Source: Chloranthus sessilifolius
Lineage: Eukaryota; Streptophyta; Magnoliopsida; Chloranthales; Chloranthaceae
Assembly (NCBI GenBank): GCA_021018995.1
Contig: CM037587.1
Span: 88,781,251 to 88,845,250, forward strand
Length of the DNA stretch: 64,000 nt
Direction: 5' to 3'
This document shows positions 31,796 through 44,888 of the stretch, piece by piece (position 1 is the stretch's first letter; each line of letters opens with the position of its first letter). A program made the position numbers and the translations under genes. Under the pieces are notes generated by a model that worked only from the letters and a program-made list of their open reading frames with translations, did not search any database and was not told the DNA's origin.

Positions 31796-32610
31796 CCTAC
31801 TATAAATCAACCTGGGCCAAAACCATAACCAAGGCCAATATCAAAATAGAAACCAATACCCTAACGCTTATCAGGCCCAAAACACGGCACAGAATCGACC
31901 GGCCCATGCACCGAATTATAACAGCGTACCTCCACCTCAGAACTTTAACCTAGCTAGGGGACCCTACCAGCCAAAGCGGGAATACTATCCCCCTTTACCT
32001 GATATTATTTCCAATGTTTTCCACCTCCTTAGCGCCCAGAGTCTCTTATGATTCCCATAAGAAAAGCCTAGGCCATGGCCTGCAAATCTCGACTACGGTA
32101 AATACTGTTCTTTCCATCGGTAGGCGGGACACAACCTAAGGGACACCGGCCCAGGTCACTACTGTAGATCTCTCCAGTCAACCTTATTTCCAGCCTTTGA
32201 CATTAATCACTCGTATCCTACCCTCCGACGCTGTTACTACCCCTATAAGAACTCCATCCTCCTTACACCCCTCTGCCTTGATCACAGGGATCGCACCACC
32301 GATCTCACCTCCATATCCAAAGTTAACTCAAATACTAGTCCATTCCTTCAGGGCCAGGAGGCCATTTCTTCATCATTCCCCACTAGAGCCATTGACCCCA
32401 CCAAATCCCGAATCACCAGTGTTGCCACTCCCTTCACCTGACTCTGAATCTGAGTGTTGAGACTATGCTCTCCAAACCGTCACTCCGACTGTCGCACGGA
32501 TAGACAGTGTCGCCCACATGACTCCCAACCAAGAGAGTGAAGCCAGAACTGAGTATTAGTCAGATAAAGAGCAAAATGAATGAAAAGAATACCTAAAGCC
32601 ATGCGAGACG

Positions 32611-33507
32611 TTGGTCTCCACTTTCTTAGAGGAAGAGGATCACACGCAATACCTCACACCTTGGAGTAGTACCATACGGACACACACTCCGACCCTTAAC
32701 TTCACTTGCTTCACAAATGCACCGACATCGAGGCATGATAGGTTCAACCAACAATCGGCCTACCCTATTCTCAAGTCAGGAACCAACTATCCACCTCCCC
32801 CTTTCCCGTGGAATAAAGATTTCGCGTATGCACAACTACCCCAGGGGAACACGAGAGAAAGGGAAGTTGACTTACCACCCCCACCGCATGTCATCCCACC
32901 ACCAATTCTCGTACCACAACCACCTCAGCCACCTGCACCTAGGGCCCATCGGCCGGGTAAAGAAATAGCACTTGAGCCAGGGAAAGAGTATAATTTGTTA
33001 CAACATCTCCAAAAGATCCTAGCCCAGATATCTATACTAGAACTCATCAAGAAGTCGCCTGATCATCACCAACTATTAATAAGGACACTCGAGGACACTC
33101 AAGTGGACGAAGACACGACCCTGGATGAGCTTCATCAAATTACCTCTGTCATGGCACAACCTCCCACCCTCACATTCACAGATGCAGACATGCCTAAGGA
33201 GTCACTTCGCGGGAGCACTGCCCCCATATATCTTACAGTCACAATCAGAGGGTTCTCTATGCCCCATGCACTAGTCGACACAAGCGCGAGACTCAATATT
33301 TGCCCTCTCACCACATTGAAAACACTTGAATACATAGAACAAGACATCAGACCCTCAACCTTGTCGCTCATAGCTTATGACGGCTCACGTCGTTTTGTAA
33401 AAGGAACTATCAAACTTCAGGTTCGCCTTGGACCCGTGACAAAAGATGTTACGCTCCATGTTGCTGACTCCGCTAGAACATATAATCTCATTTTAGGCAG
33501 AAAATGA
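32611..33507 (+). pseudogene. gag-protease part of Tat-lineage fossil
   Basis: Longest open part of the element, 298 residues. Proline-rich gag tail ('PPPPHVIPPPILVPQPP'), a helical spacer ('NLLQHLQKILAQISILELI'), then the protease-type segment 'APIYLTVTIRGFSMPHALVD' through 'TYNLILGR', the usual start and end of a plant gypsy retropepsin. Part of a broken element. Confidence 0.7.
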
Positions 33508-35899
33508 TTAGAATCATTGAAGGCTGTCGCATCCACATACCATCAATGCATTAAATTCTCGTAGGAGGACTCCATCGTCTGTATATACACTGATGCACCT
33601 CTTCAGGAGATGGATATCGATTACCGGCAAGTATTCTGATGGCCCATGAATCCGTACTAAACACAAGCCATATCTGAAAGACATGAATTCCTGATGAAGC
33701 AACTGTCGCAGGAGTCTGCTCACCTGTCCTTCCTGGTTTTCACCCAGAGCGACAACAAGAGCTAATGAGGAGGGAGGTTGGCCCAGAACTCGTTAGATTA
33801 TACGACATCAACCCAACTGTGATGAAAAGGTGGAATCTTATGTGTCAACTCGGATATGTCCCCCACACCGGACTCGGTAAGGATAAGCAAGGGCGTGTGA
33901 AACCTATATTCCCGACTAAAATATGCAAGCATATAGGATTAGGATACCAATCGAATGGCCAACCAGCCGATTTATTCCCTACCTCATTGAAATGGTCTCT
34001 TTATGACCACTTCATTTATGGAACTACTGAGAAAGCAGATGTGCCGAAGCAGAAGGGAGTATCCTTCACCAAACACTAGGAGACCGAAATGAAACTAATA
34101 TCCAAAGCATTCAATGATTTGATGAACCTGAATGATGATATCGATGAACCCCTCGAAGGAGTCAAACCTTTATTTGACATTAAAAATCCTATAAAAGGAA
34201 GAAAGAAAGACCCTCCAAAAATCGGACCGCAATTACAGGATTGAGAACCTATGGATGACGAAGATTTTCACATAGCGGCATCACGAGATAATGAAGAACA
34301 CTCATGGTCGCCATGGGAACGGGATGACACCTTGCAAGAAAATATTAATTCATATAGCATCGACCTTTGCCTCGACCTTGGAGGATGGGAACGCTTGTGG
34401 GACTCGCCTTATATCTTTCACCCATATCAACCCCAGTGCGAAGCATGCACTCGCATACTAGAGCAATTTGCTAGCAAGATCACACATCCTATAACGACCA
34501 AGGTGGATGGAGCCGACCCTACAAGCATAAGCACGACCAGTAATCCACCAACCTTGCTCTTGGTACCAGAAGAGAGAAGACCCGATGTCAGTTTTTCAAC
34601 CCAGGAGGAAACACCCACGTCCCACTCTTAGAGTTTGAAGAGGAGTCTGAATTAGACGCTCCTTCGTCCCCAGATGCACCACAACTCCAAATATTTTGGT
34701 AATCGCTCGAGGAAGAGTGGCGACCTGCACCAAGTGATGACGAGGACTACTGGATAGACCTCCTTGCACTCAAATTGGCAGAGCAAGCCAACCTAGAACT
34801 TCACGCCTTATTAGATCAAGAGAGTGAGTTGGATAATATCATCGACCATAACTTGAAAGGATGGGAATGTCCTTGGGAATCTCCATGCATTTCTTACCAT
34901 TATCAGCCCTGCTGTTGAGCATGTGCGCTCATCCCAACATATCATGAAGATCAAGAGAAAGAGTTCCCTCCCCCTGGGGACCCTTTAGGAGATTCCCCCT
35001 CTATGGGAAGGACAATCATCTCATAACTCTGACGACGATCGTTCAATCGATTATGATATCTCAAGCTTCTTCAGGGAAGAGACAATCAACCTAGTAGAGG
35101 AAACTCAAACTATGAAACCCCTGTCATCATTATTGCTTATTCAAAAGATCCCATTGGATGAGGACTCTAAAAAAAATAAAAAAATACCAAATTTGTAACA
35201 AGTCCGCGTTCCCCGAAGGATCGCCCGAACGGCTCCCGCAGCCGTCTTGCTCCCTCAACTAGAGGAAGCGGCTCTCCCGGTGCCTCTTGAGGCCACCAAC
35301 CCTGTACCATATTTATTATCAAAGATAAAAAAAATATAAAATATAGAAAACCCTAAAAAACTAGAAACACAAAGCCTAAAAAAATAAAAAAACCTTGAAA
35401 AAGAAAAGGAACTCATTATCCCGACTCAAGTCTACAATCAACGAGGGGACTTCCCTCCTCTAACTCCTGACCCGTCTCGCGCGCAAGGACGCACGGCCTT
35501 TAGGCTAAGTAATAAACCAGTCATCATACCAGAAGAGATACTTCACGACTTCGAGAGAAGAATTAATAGCCTTGACCTTCACTTTACCAAAGATCTTTCG
35601 ATCATAAGTTACACCGATGAAGAGTTGCCTTGCGCAAGATTAAATCCCTAGCCTAGTAATTTTGCGGTATATGAGCTCATCGAGGATGAAGGAGGAACAC
35701 CAGGCCCCGATGAGACTCAGGACTTTCGGCGGGTTATTAAACATTTTGACGAACAGACCCAGGGTGTTGACGAACCCATGGAGGAAATCAGTTTTGGCAC
35801 CGACGAGAAGCCCAAGAAACTGTTAATTAGTGTGACACTCTATCCTAGGGAACGTCAACAGATTATACAAGTCCTATAGGAACATCTCGACTCTTTCGC

Positions 35900-37565
35900 A
35901 TGGTCCTACGAGGACATGCCTGGTTTATACCCAAGTCTAGTAGAACATCATCTTGTCTTAGAACCCAATGCGAAACCTGTTAAGCAGAAACTTCGCAGGA
36001 TGCACCCCCAAACAACCCTTCAAGTTAAAGAGAAAGTTGACAAGCTACACAAAGCTAAATTCATCCGAGTTGTCCTCTACCCCAAGTGGGTTGCCAATAT
36101 AGTACCTGTTGCCAAGAAAGACGACAGGGTACGGGTCTGCATTAACTTTCGAAACCTTAATCAGGCATGCCCAAAAGATGACTTCCCACTCTCACATATT
36201 GACACTTTTGTTGACAATACCGCTGGACATGAGATGCTATCCTTCATGGACGGCTTCTCTTGATATAATCAGATCAAGTTAGCAGAGTCTGACCAAGAGA
36301 AGACTTCCTTCACCACACCATGGGGAACTTACTGTTACGTCGTCATGCCTTTTGGGCTCAAGAATGCAGGAGCCACATATCAATGCGCCATGATGGCTAT
36401 TTTTCATGGCATAATGCATAAGTGTGTAGAACTTTATGTCGATGACATATTAGTGAAGTCTTAAATGCAAGTACGACACGTTGAAGCCCTTCGGCTAGTG
36501 CTAGAGAGAGCTAAGAAATATCAACTAAAAGTGAATCCTAAGAAATGTGTTTTCGGAGTCACCTCCGAAAAATTACTTGGTTTTATAGTTAGCAACCGAG
36601 GGATCGAAGTCGACCCTGTAAAAGTGAGAGCTATTTTAGAGATGCCACCTCCCAGCAATATTAAGGAATTACGAGGTTTGATAGAAAGATTGTAGTTCAT
36701 CAGGAGATTTATCTCTCAACATTTAGACCGATGCGATCCTTTCTACAAACTACTTAAAGGAGGGACCGAGTATAAATGGGATTACCAATGCCAGCAAGCT
36801 TTTGATAATATTAAAAAATACCTCCATAACCCACCAATACTATCGCCACCAGTTTCTGGAAGACCCCTAATCCTATACCTTTCAGCAAACGATAAAGCGA
36901 TGGGAGTAATCTTAGGATAATATGAAGAAGATGGCAAGAGAGAGAAGGCCATTTACTACCTTAGTAGAACAATGGTCGAATACGAATGAAAGTACACCCC
37001 TATGGAGAAGACATGCCTCACATTGGTATGGGCTTCAACTAAATTACGATATTACTTCGAAGCACATAAGATACTAGTGCTAGCTCGAATGGATCCTCTG
37101 AAGTACATATTCGAAAAGCCCGCCACATCAGGAAAGATCACCCACTGGCATATGCTATTACAAGAGTTCGATATCACTTACGTTACCCAGAAGTCGATCA
37201 AGGGGCAAGCCATTACAGATTACCTCACAGATCTTCCACTCTCGAACGATGAACCTATACACGCGGACTTCCCCGATGAAGACTTACTCACAATTCATGA
37301 CGAAGAGCCCGATAAAACCTCATGGACTCTCTATTTCGACGGTGCTCTAAATCATAAAGGGAAGGGCATCGGAATAGTCCTTCTAAGCTCGAAAGGAGTG
37401 GTGATACCCAAAGCTTTCCAATTAGACTTCCCTGTTACCAATAATGTTGCAGAATACGAAGCTTTTATAGCTGGATTGCGGACATCGCTACAAATAGGTG
37501 TCAAGCAGTTAAAGACCATAGGCGATTCTAAACTAGTAATCTCGCAAGTCATAGGATAATAGAAA
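35900..37565 (+). pseudogene. RT and two RNase H domains of Tat-lineage fossil
   Basis: RT fingers and palm ('VANIVPVAKKDDRVRVCINF', 'KDDFPLSHID', 'PFGLKNAGATYQ', 'ELYVDDILVK'), connection to the gypsy RNase H ('RYYFEAHKILVLARMDPLKY'), then the additional RNase H ('LYFDGALNHKGKGIGIVLLS', 'NNVAEYEAFIAGL'). Two RNase H domains in tandem is the diagnostic trait of the Tat clade. Broken. Confidence 0.85.
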
Positions 37566-38039
37566 AGTAAGGAAAGGAGATTGATGAGATACCGAGAGAC
37601 CACCCAATATTTGGTGAGAAAATTTGAAAAGATTTCTTTCACACACATCCCTAGAATAGAAAACGAGTTAGCAGATTCCTTAGCCACACTAGCCTCTGTC
37701 ATCCAGATACCTATCGGCCAAAATACCAAAACCTTCTTCATTGAAAGATTAACAGTGCTCACTCACAAAGTAGCATGGACCATTACAAGGGAACTACCAA
37801 TTCTCCCTACCAGCACGGAATAAAAAAAATAATCACTCCAGAAAATCACGCTAAAATAGAATTCGAAGTCACTACATTCAGATTCGAGAAATCACCAACC
37901 AACGATGGACAACCATGGTATTTTGATATTTGGAATTTCTTGAAACATTAACACGCTCTCCCATATGCCACGAAGATCAAACAAAAGACTATAAGAAATC
38001 GGTGCGCCCGATTCTGTATACTCGGCGAAACATTATACA

Positions 38040-39185
38040 AAGAAGCCTTCACTAAAGGAGTACTACTGTGATGCGTCATGATTGTCGAAGGACAATACAT
38101 CATCAGAGAAGCACATGCCAGTGCCTACTGCGCCCACTCCGGTAGATAAAGACTCGCCGATCAAGTTACACGACAAGTCTACTTCTGGCCGACGATGATA
38201 AGAGATTGCCACCTCTATGTTCAATCCTGCAAACAATGTCAAGAGCACGTTGCACTTATCAAAGCTCTATCAGTTGCACTAAACACCATGACCTCGCCGT
38301 GGCCATTTTTGATATGGGCCTTCGACATCATCAGACCATTTACAGACATCGTTGGGAATACTCACAAGCATGCATTCATACTTACAGTGACTGAATACTA
38401 CACCAAATGGGTAGAGGCCGAGTCTTATGTCTGAATCACCGCTTCGATGCTTGCGAGGTTTATAGTTTGAAATATCATTACCCGATTTGGAGTACCCAGA
38501 ATGTTCATCACTGACAACGGACTGCAATTCATTACGAAAAAGATGAAGAAGTTATGCAAGAAATACGACATTGATTTGTGCCACTCATCGCCATTCTACT
38601 CTCAAGGAAATGGAAAAGCAGAAGCTACAAACAAGATGCTGATTCGAATCTTGAAATAAACTGTGAAAACAAGCAATGGAGCCGACTCGCCTGAACAATT
38701 ACCGGAAGCGCTCTGGGCCTATAGGACCTCTATTTGTACGGCCACAGGCCAAACTCCCTACCTCCTCACCTATGGGATAGAGGCAGCCCTACCATATGAG
38801 ATACAAGTCCCATCTTTACGCATCCAACTCGATAATGAGCTATCCTTAGACGAGAGGAGAATTACTTTACTTACTCAGTTAGAGTGACTCGATGAAACAC
38901 GCTTAAGGGCAGCTGATCACGCTCAGGTTTATCAGAGGAAAATGACTAGGGCCTATGATAAGAAAGTTCTTGAATGAAACTTTAACATTAGCGAACTAAT
39001 TTTAAATAAAGTTATGCCTTCCAAACATGTCCATCCAAAAGAAAAACTGAAACTGAACTGGGAAGGCCTTTACGTTATAACAACCGCATACCCTGGAAAT
39101 GCATACAAATTGGCGAACCAAGATGGGGAAGAGCTCCCTAGCCCTTGGAATGCCATATACCTTAGAAAATACTATCCTTAGTCTT
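38040..39185 (+). pseudogene. Integrase part of Tat-lineage fossil
   Basis: HHCC-type N-terminus ('REAHASAYCAHSG', 'DCHLYVQSCKQCQ'), catalytic core ('WAFDIIRPF', 'YYTKWVEAESY', 'FITDNGLQF', 'NKMLIRILK'), then 'WAYRTSICTATGQTPYLLTY' and the C-terminal 'NAIYLRKYYP'. Broken. Confidence 0.8.
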
Positions 39186-40900
39186 ATGATTATCACATCA
39201 TGTGGTTAAAATACTTATACTTATCATCCCCGTAGTCATCACGACCCATCCATTGATCGTATGTCTTCAATCCTCAGAATATCCTTAAAAATCTCTGACT
39301 TGTCGCCCACCATTTACACTCGGGCGATTTGATTGAAGGATTAGTGACCTACCTAAATTTCTTTTTCAAAAGTGTAAGAAACACCTGATTCTCATTCCCT
39401 ATCCCCGCCATTAGAGGAGACGTTAGAGCAAAAAAAATGAAGATGTCAGGTTCAATCAAAACTCGTCATTCTTGTGCCAACATGATGCTTTCAAAAAATT
39501 GTACCCAAAAAATATATATCGAGCGAGAGCATCATGACGAATGAACAAGTTAATGAACTCAAGGAAGCATAAGCAGGCTGTGAGGACATCTCCAGTAATT
39601 TTACTGGAAGTGTATAAGCAAGCTACGAGGGCATCCCTAATATTCTCATACTACTAGATATCGTCATAAGGTGGCAGGAGGAGGATAAACCCCTGCTAGC
39701 CATAGAATGCGAGATTTTGATGGTATCGAAACATGACGAAGAGCTCGATCATGGCATTCCATACCCCTCAGGGAGAAGATTGTTACTTACCCCTTTTGAA
39801 AAGGTATTAGTTACGAACTATTTCCCATATCACTAAGCCTTACCTCTCCCCCTTCTAGTTTTATTTTGGACGATGAATCTGAGACTTCACAGGATATTCC
39901 TAGGAATGAAACTGAAAACCACTGAATGATGATTGATGCAATCACCCATTATACTAACCATGCTTTTCCCGAATAACCACAGAATAAGATGATCAATACC
40001 CTAAGATAGACCCCCATATGCTATTAATCGAAGGACCTCCCCCCGGTTCGGAGACAGTACTGATGCACTTTTCTGCAAGACTAATTCACCTAATACCCAT
40101 GACTACTTATAGACCCAAAATGCTTATCTACGGCTTAGGGAAGTTCCATTGCATCCACACACTGGGGCATTTTTTTTTTATGGAAAAAGAAGGTAAACTA
40201 TACCGAAAGCGTCGACCCGACCACCAAAAGATGAAGAATGATGAAGATATCGTTCAGATAGCGTTATGAAAATACTGTACTACAAGCTCAACCATGCTTC
40301 TACGCTGGGGCATTTTATTTATTTATTATTTATTTTTATTTGTCATTATCTCTATTGTCATTTTCTTTCCCTATTGTACTATTTATTATTTCAAAAAAAG
40401 AAAAAGAAAAAAAAAGAAGAAAAGAAGAGAGAAAGTCAAAAACAAAGAAAGAAAAAAAGAGAGGCTTATATCCACCTTTCTATCACCAAACCCCGATCTG
40501 AGATATTTTCTCCCTTGAAAACTGGCAAAGGGGGGGAACAAAATTACTGATAGCATTACCTTTACATGTGCAGATGCAAAGCGACCTTCCAACTAGCACC
40601 AGGCTAGCTCAGAAAGCATCCAAGTCCCAGCGATGGCTGACGACACCGAAGGCAAAAAGAAAACACCAAAAGGTAATCAAAGGAGGAGAAGCAAATCAGG
40701 TACATCTGAGCCAAAAATCCCTATATATATAGACATATATAAAAAAAGTAATCCTTTCTTTTTCTTCTTCACATTTGTCACTGGGGACACTCCCCCTATA
40801 TACAACGCACATACAACGAATATAAACAAATGCACACACACCCCTAATCTCTACGTTGTCGCTGAGGAGGACGAGCGCCGCTATTGCTGGTATTGTCAGC
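39186..40900 (+). other. 3' untranslated part downstream of integrase
   Basis: No domain seen. Contains 'actggggcattttttt' and 'cgctggggcattttattta' (40165-40325), words typical of the region after pol in plant gypsy elements, and an A-rich tract at 40390-40460. Short open frames here are not supported. It leads into the 3' end of the minus-strand PMD gene. Confidence 0.5.
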
Positions 40901-40915
40901 TCGGAGGTCTGTAGA

Positions 40916-43900
40916 CTAATCGTCTGAAAACATAATCCCGACACCCAGAGTCCTCAGAACCTCTAAACGGCGAGGACCTGCCACCAAACCCCTCTCACTA
41001 GCCTGACTGACCGACCGCCTCGACTGAGAATGAGGAGGAAGCCTTGCATGACTCCCTCGAATGACGGAACCCTCACGACTATCGCTCCTGTCGAGACTGC
41101 GAGAGGTATGACAAGACTGCCCAGTGGAAGAACTCGTATCCCTCAACTCTGACCCCTCACGATGACTAGCCGACCTGTGCGACTCTCGCTCGCCCCTCGT
41201 CAGGCGATACTGTAACTGATCCGGGGATACTTACATCTCTGCCCATGTCGTCCAACACATTGCCACTAGTGCCTTCGCATGAGTCCTCTGCGTGACCAAC
41301 ATCTCGACCACCAGATCCTCACGGCTCTCCACCTCTCCGAGGACTAGTCTCGCCTCTGGAGTGGTGCGCCCCTGCGCTGCCTCTAATCGTGCCTCCTCAA
41401 GCTGACGAACCCGTATAATTGTAATAAATTAAAAGAAGCAAACATATGCATATACGAACAACAACAAAACTTGAAATGAAAAATACATATATACCAGATC
41501 TAGCCTCTCTCCCAGAGTTCGCTTGACCGTCTCCACGGTCACAGGTTCAGCAGATGGCACTCGAGGGACGACAAACGTAGGGGGCTGTAACGAGAATAAA
41601 TAAACTCATCAGATGAATATTATGATAACAAATAACTTACGAACCCAATAACTAAAACATAACTGGGTAGGGATAGGAACGGACCCTTGAGGAGGAGCCT
41701 CGAGAGCGGAGTCTGAAACTGCCTGAGTAAAAAAATAAATAAATAACAAGTCAATATGAATGCGTTAGAATAAATGGAAATGAACAACACAAACTAAACT
41801 ACACTAAACCATACCTGACTCTCAAAACGTAGAGAGGCGGAGGTCGCCTCCCTCATCTGTAAGTCCTCAGCAACTCGACGCTGAAACACTGACACACGCT
41901 AGTAAACCATCAAGCCAACATAATAATAATGCCTAACAAACCAGTACAGTAACACAAGTAAACTGAAGAGTGATGGAACTTACCCAATGCTCCAACTCAG
42001 ATCGCAGATGAGCTATCACTGGATCCTCACGACTGGAGGAGGCCACTGAAGAAGGAACAATTGCCCGAGCCGAAGCCCCTATAGCGAAAAGCTCTGCTAT
42101 CTAAAAATGCCACCAATATGCCAACATTAGAGAGGATCCCGAACCGTCAATAGTTAATAAGTCCAATCCAAGGTACTTACCAATTGCTTAATCTCTGAAC
42201 GTAAACTAGCCTCCACCGCATGACTACCGGTCATTGGTCACAAGATCATTGTCATCATGGCAAAGCAACCTCAGACTCTCTCTCAGAATAACCACGATAA
42301 AAACAAGACCACTATGTTAAGAACATTACCAGATAAACCAATACAATGCATGGACGAATTAAAACCAGTAAATTAACTCATCAGGAGCTGACGAGCCTCT
42401 GCTAGTCGAACTCCTAACTCATCCTCCGCCGCTTTGGCCCTGGAAACTGACTTAGTCAAAGAACACAACATCTCCTCATCAGGACGAGGAGCATGCCCCA
42501 TCTGCTCCATCACCCTATGGAGGGAGTCCAATGCTCCCCGCACACTCACTATGAGGTGGCCCTCCTCCAATGCAACCAACCTCTCCCTTAGTGCTGACGC
42601 CGACTCCGACCAGCCAACAGCGAAAGAACCACTACCATGAAAAGGACGCGTGAAGAGACACCCACCACCCAACGCACCAAACTACCTCCTATGCTCCCGC
42701 ACATCAGCCCCATCACGTGCCCCCGTGGCTTTGGTCCCCCCAGTTCTAAAATCGGCTATTTGGAGAGCCATTCGCTCCATAAAATTCCAGTCTGGAGGAC
42801 CGATCTTAGCCACCTTGTGGCTAGTTGCCGGAGGGACTCCCTAATTGAGTCCTAGCTGTCGTACCACCCAAGAGGTGTGGATCCTCTCCACTCGCTCAAA
42901 ACAATGGACCCATATGTCCACATCGAAGAAGGGCCGACTGGACTCAATCACTGCCTCATCCGCGTCCTCTGCACCATCATAAGGTCTCCAGATCACCTAT
43001 CCAAAGGAATAAATCAATCTATGAGCGAAGCCTAAGGGCTACAAAAAAAAATAGATGAGGTCAAATGAAAACATAAACGCCATTTACATACCTGCCCTGC
43101 ATGCATATCCTCGAAGAGGCCTTGTGCAGTCTGAAGGTCAGCCGACCAGCGACGACCCCTCAATGCCTCCCTCCACACAAGCATCCGCGGGAATAGAACG
43201 TGAACGAAATCTCCGACGGAACCCTCGGGCGCATAAAAGTGAAATGATCGTATGCCCAAAACTGAAAATGATAACATAACAACAACGACCACACGCAACA
43301 AACATTAAGATCGTCACTATGACCAAAGGTTAAAAAAAAGGGTCACCACGATACCAATTTAACTAAAACTCACCTGGAGAAATGGGAGGAAACCTCTGAT
43401 CGACGCTATCCCCTGACCCCGACGGTAAAACTGATCATAGAGATGTGCCAATGCAGTTGCACCCCACGCATAGGTTGGGACTCGGTCTAAATCCCCCAGA
43501 ATCATCAAAAATAACCCGATGACGCATCCCTGAGTCAAAGAAGAGAAAAGTACTGTGCCCAAGAAGTGCATCAAGAATGCTCGGAGCACCCTATCCGCAA
43601 TCAATCCTGGCTCGGTCACGGGCTCTCGGCCCATCACCCTCGCACAATGTGCCTCATAAACCACTGCTTCCTCCGAATGATGCCTCGGAGGGGTGAACCC
43701 ACTCGCGAACGTATCAAAAAACCAAGTAACCCGAACAACACTGGGCCCCGATCCACTCAACCTATAAGGCACACCCAGGTTCTCCTCACATACCTCTAAA
43801 TAACTCCCTACCATCTGCCTCGTGATCGGCTCACCCTCAAAATGAAGACCAGTAATGCAGACCCAGTCCTCAGGGGTTGGCAGCATCATACCGACTGAAA

Positions 43901-44690
43901 AAAGAAGCTCCTGATGCCTCTCGCTCTACCTCTCTATAATCGTCGCGATCACACCGCGGTCAACCTGAAAAGGCTCCAACTCCAAAATCGTCCCAAACTC
44001 AAAGGACACCAACCACTCCCACTGAAACTCCGGCAAGGCACGGTACCAAGTATGAGACTCGGTCCATGCTGTGCTGATAGCCAGCTACAGGGACTCCTAT
44101 TGAACAAAACACAAACAATGATAGTAAGACTAACGCACACCTTTGACGAAAGATAAACAAATTTAAAGTGCAAGCAGATGAAATACGCACAAACCACAAT
44201 CATAACTTAGAATGAACACACAAAACATGATAAGAATAACTAAACACGACATGCTGTCATAATACACCAGTAAACACGACCCATAATCAATGTAGGTTTG
44301 ACGTAAATTATAAGGGTTTACGGATCCTAACGAGCCTATGCCGTAGCCTGAATGCTCAGGAAAATGGAAGAACTCTAGCTTATGGGGACCTACCCGGCTT
44401 CTAATAAAGAAATCCTCTAGTGGATAATGCCTACGATACCGAGGCTTAGCACCTGGCTGCTCCACACCCTGCTCACCCTCAACTTTATCACCCTCCTCCT
44501 CGGCTACCCCTGGCTCTCGGGTACCTCCTCCCTGACCACCATCTGGTCACCCTCAGAGACTCTCTCCGCGAACATCTCTCTGATATCCGCCTCTATGGCA
44601 ACAGCTCTAGTCTATGCCCCCGAACTCATCAACATCCCCTCTAACTCAAAAATAGTGAGCTCCTACCTACCAACACCCTCACCCTCCATC
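40916..44690 (-). pseudogene. Plant mobile domain (PMD) gene, antisense extra gene of the retroelement
   Basis: Intron-containing gene on the strand opposite pol. Blocks from right to left: N-terminal exon (about 44465-44300, 'RYRRHYPLEDFFIRSRVG'); PMD core (about 44090-43370, 'WYRALPEFQWEWLVSFEFG', 'MMLPTPEDWVCITGLHFEGE', 'TYAWGATALAHLYDQF'); about 43270-43095 ('EGSVGDFVHVLFPRMLVWRE'); about 43000-42850 ('VIWRPYDGAEDADEA', 'HTSWVVRQLGL'); charged coiled-coil exon (42672-42373); several short exons bounded by GTAAGT donors; and a C-terminal exon (41146-40916, Ser/Arg-rich). The family (MAIN/MAIL1-like) acts in silencing when it is a host gene. PMD genes lying antisense after pol are known from Tat-lineage retroelements, and that fits here. 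A separate captured gene is possible. State: decayed, with several breaks. Confidence 0.7.
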
Positions 44691-44849
44691 TGATACAAAG
44701 AGCTTGAAAAATTGAAGAAAATGGAAGAAACGACACCGAAAATGGATGATCGGATCACAGGATATCACAAAAACACGAAAAATGAGCACACAGACACTAG
44801 AAAATAAGAAAATCAAAGACTAAAATAGATCACATGATGAAAATGAGAA

Positions 44850-44875
44850 GTTATGAACTATTTATAGAAGCCGCC
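44850..44875 (-). promoter_or_regulatory. TATA-box candidate upstream of the PMD gene
   Basis: On the - strand 'ttctataaatagttcat' lies roughly 170 bp upstream of the first PMD-region sequence, a plausible core promoter for an independently transcribed antisense gene. Inferred from sequence only. Confidence 0.35.
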
Positions 44876-44888
44876 CAAATTGCGCACC

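Larger units (their letters stand above)
31796..39185 (+). mobile_element. Ty3/gypsy Tat-lineage internal region (gag-pro-RT-RH-aRH-IN), fossil
   Basis: Parts in order: gag C-terminal, Asn/Gln/Pro-rich (31800-32010); gag-protease region (32611-33507, protease near 33220-33510); G-patch domain (33765-34000, 'LGYVPHTGLGKDKQG'); acidic linker (34250-35870); reverse transcriptase (35900-36465, 'ELYVDDILVKS'); RNase H (36700-37250); second, archaeal-type RNase H (37310-37560, 'WTLYFDGALNHKGKG'); integrase (38040-39180, 'SCKQCQEH' zinc region, then core, then the 'WEGLYVITTAYPGNAYKL' end). The second RNase H places it in the Tat/Ogre/Retand lineage. It is clearly dead, with a dozen or more breaks, and old. 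No matching 3' LTR was found in the window. Confidence 0.85.
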
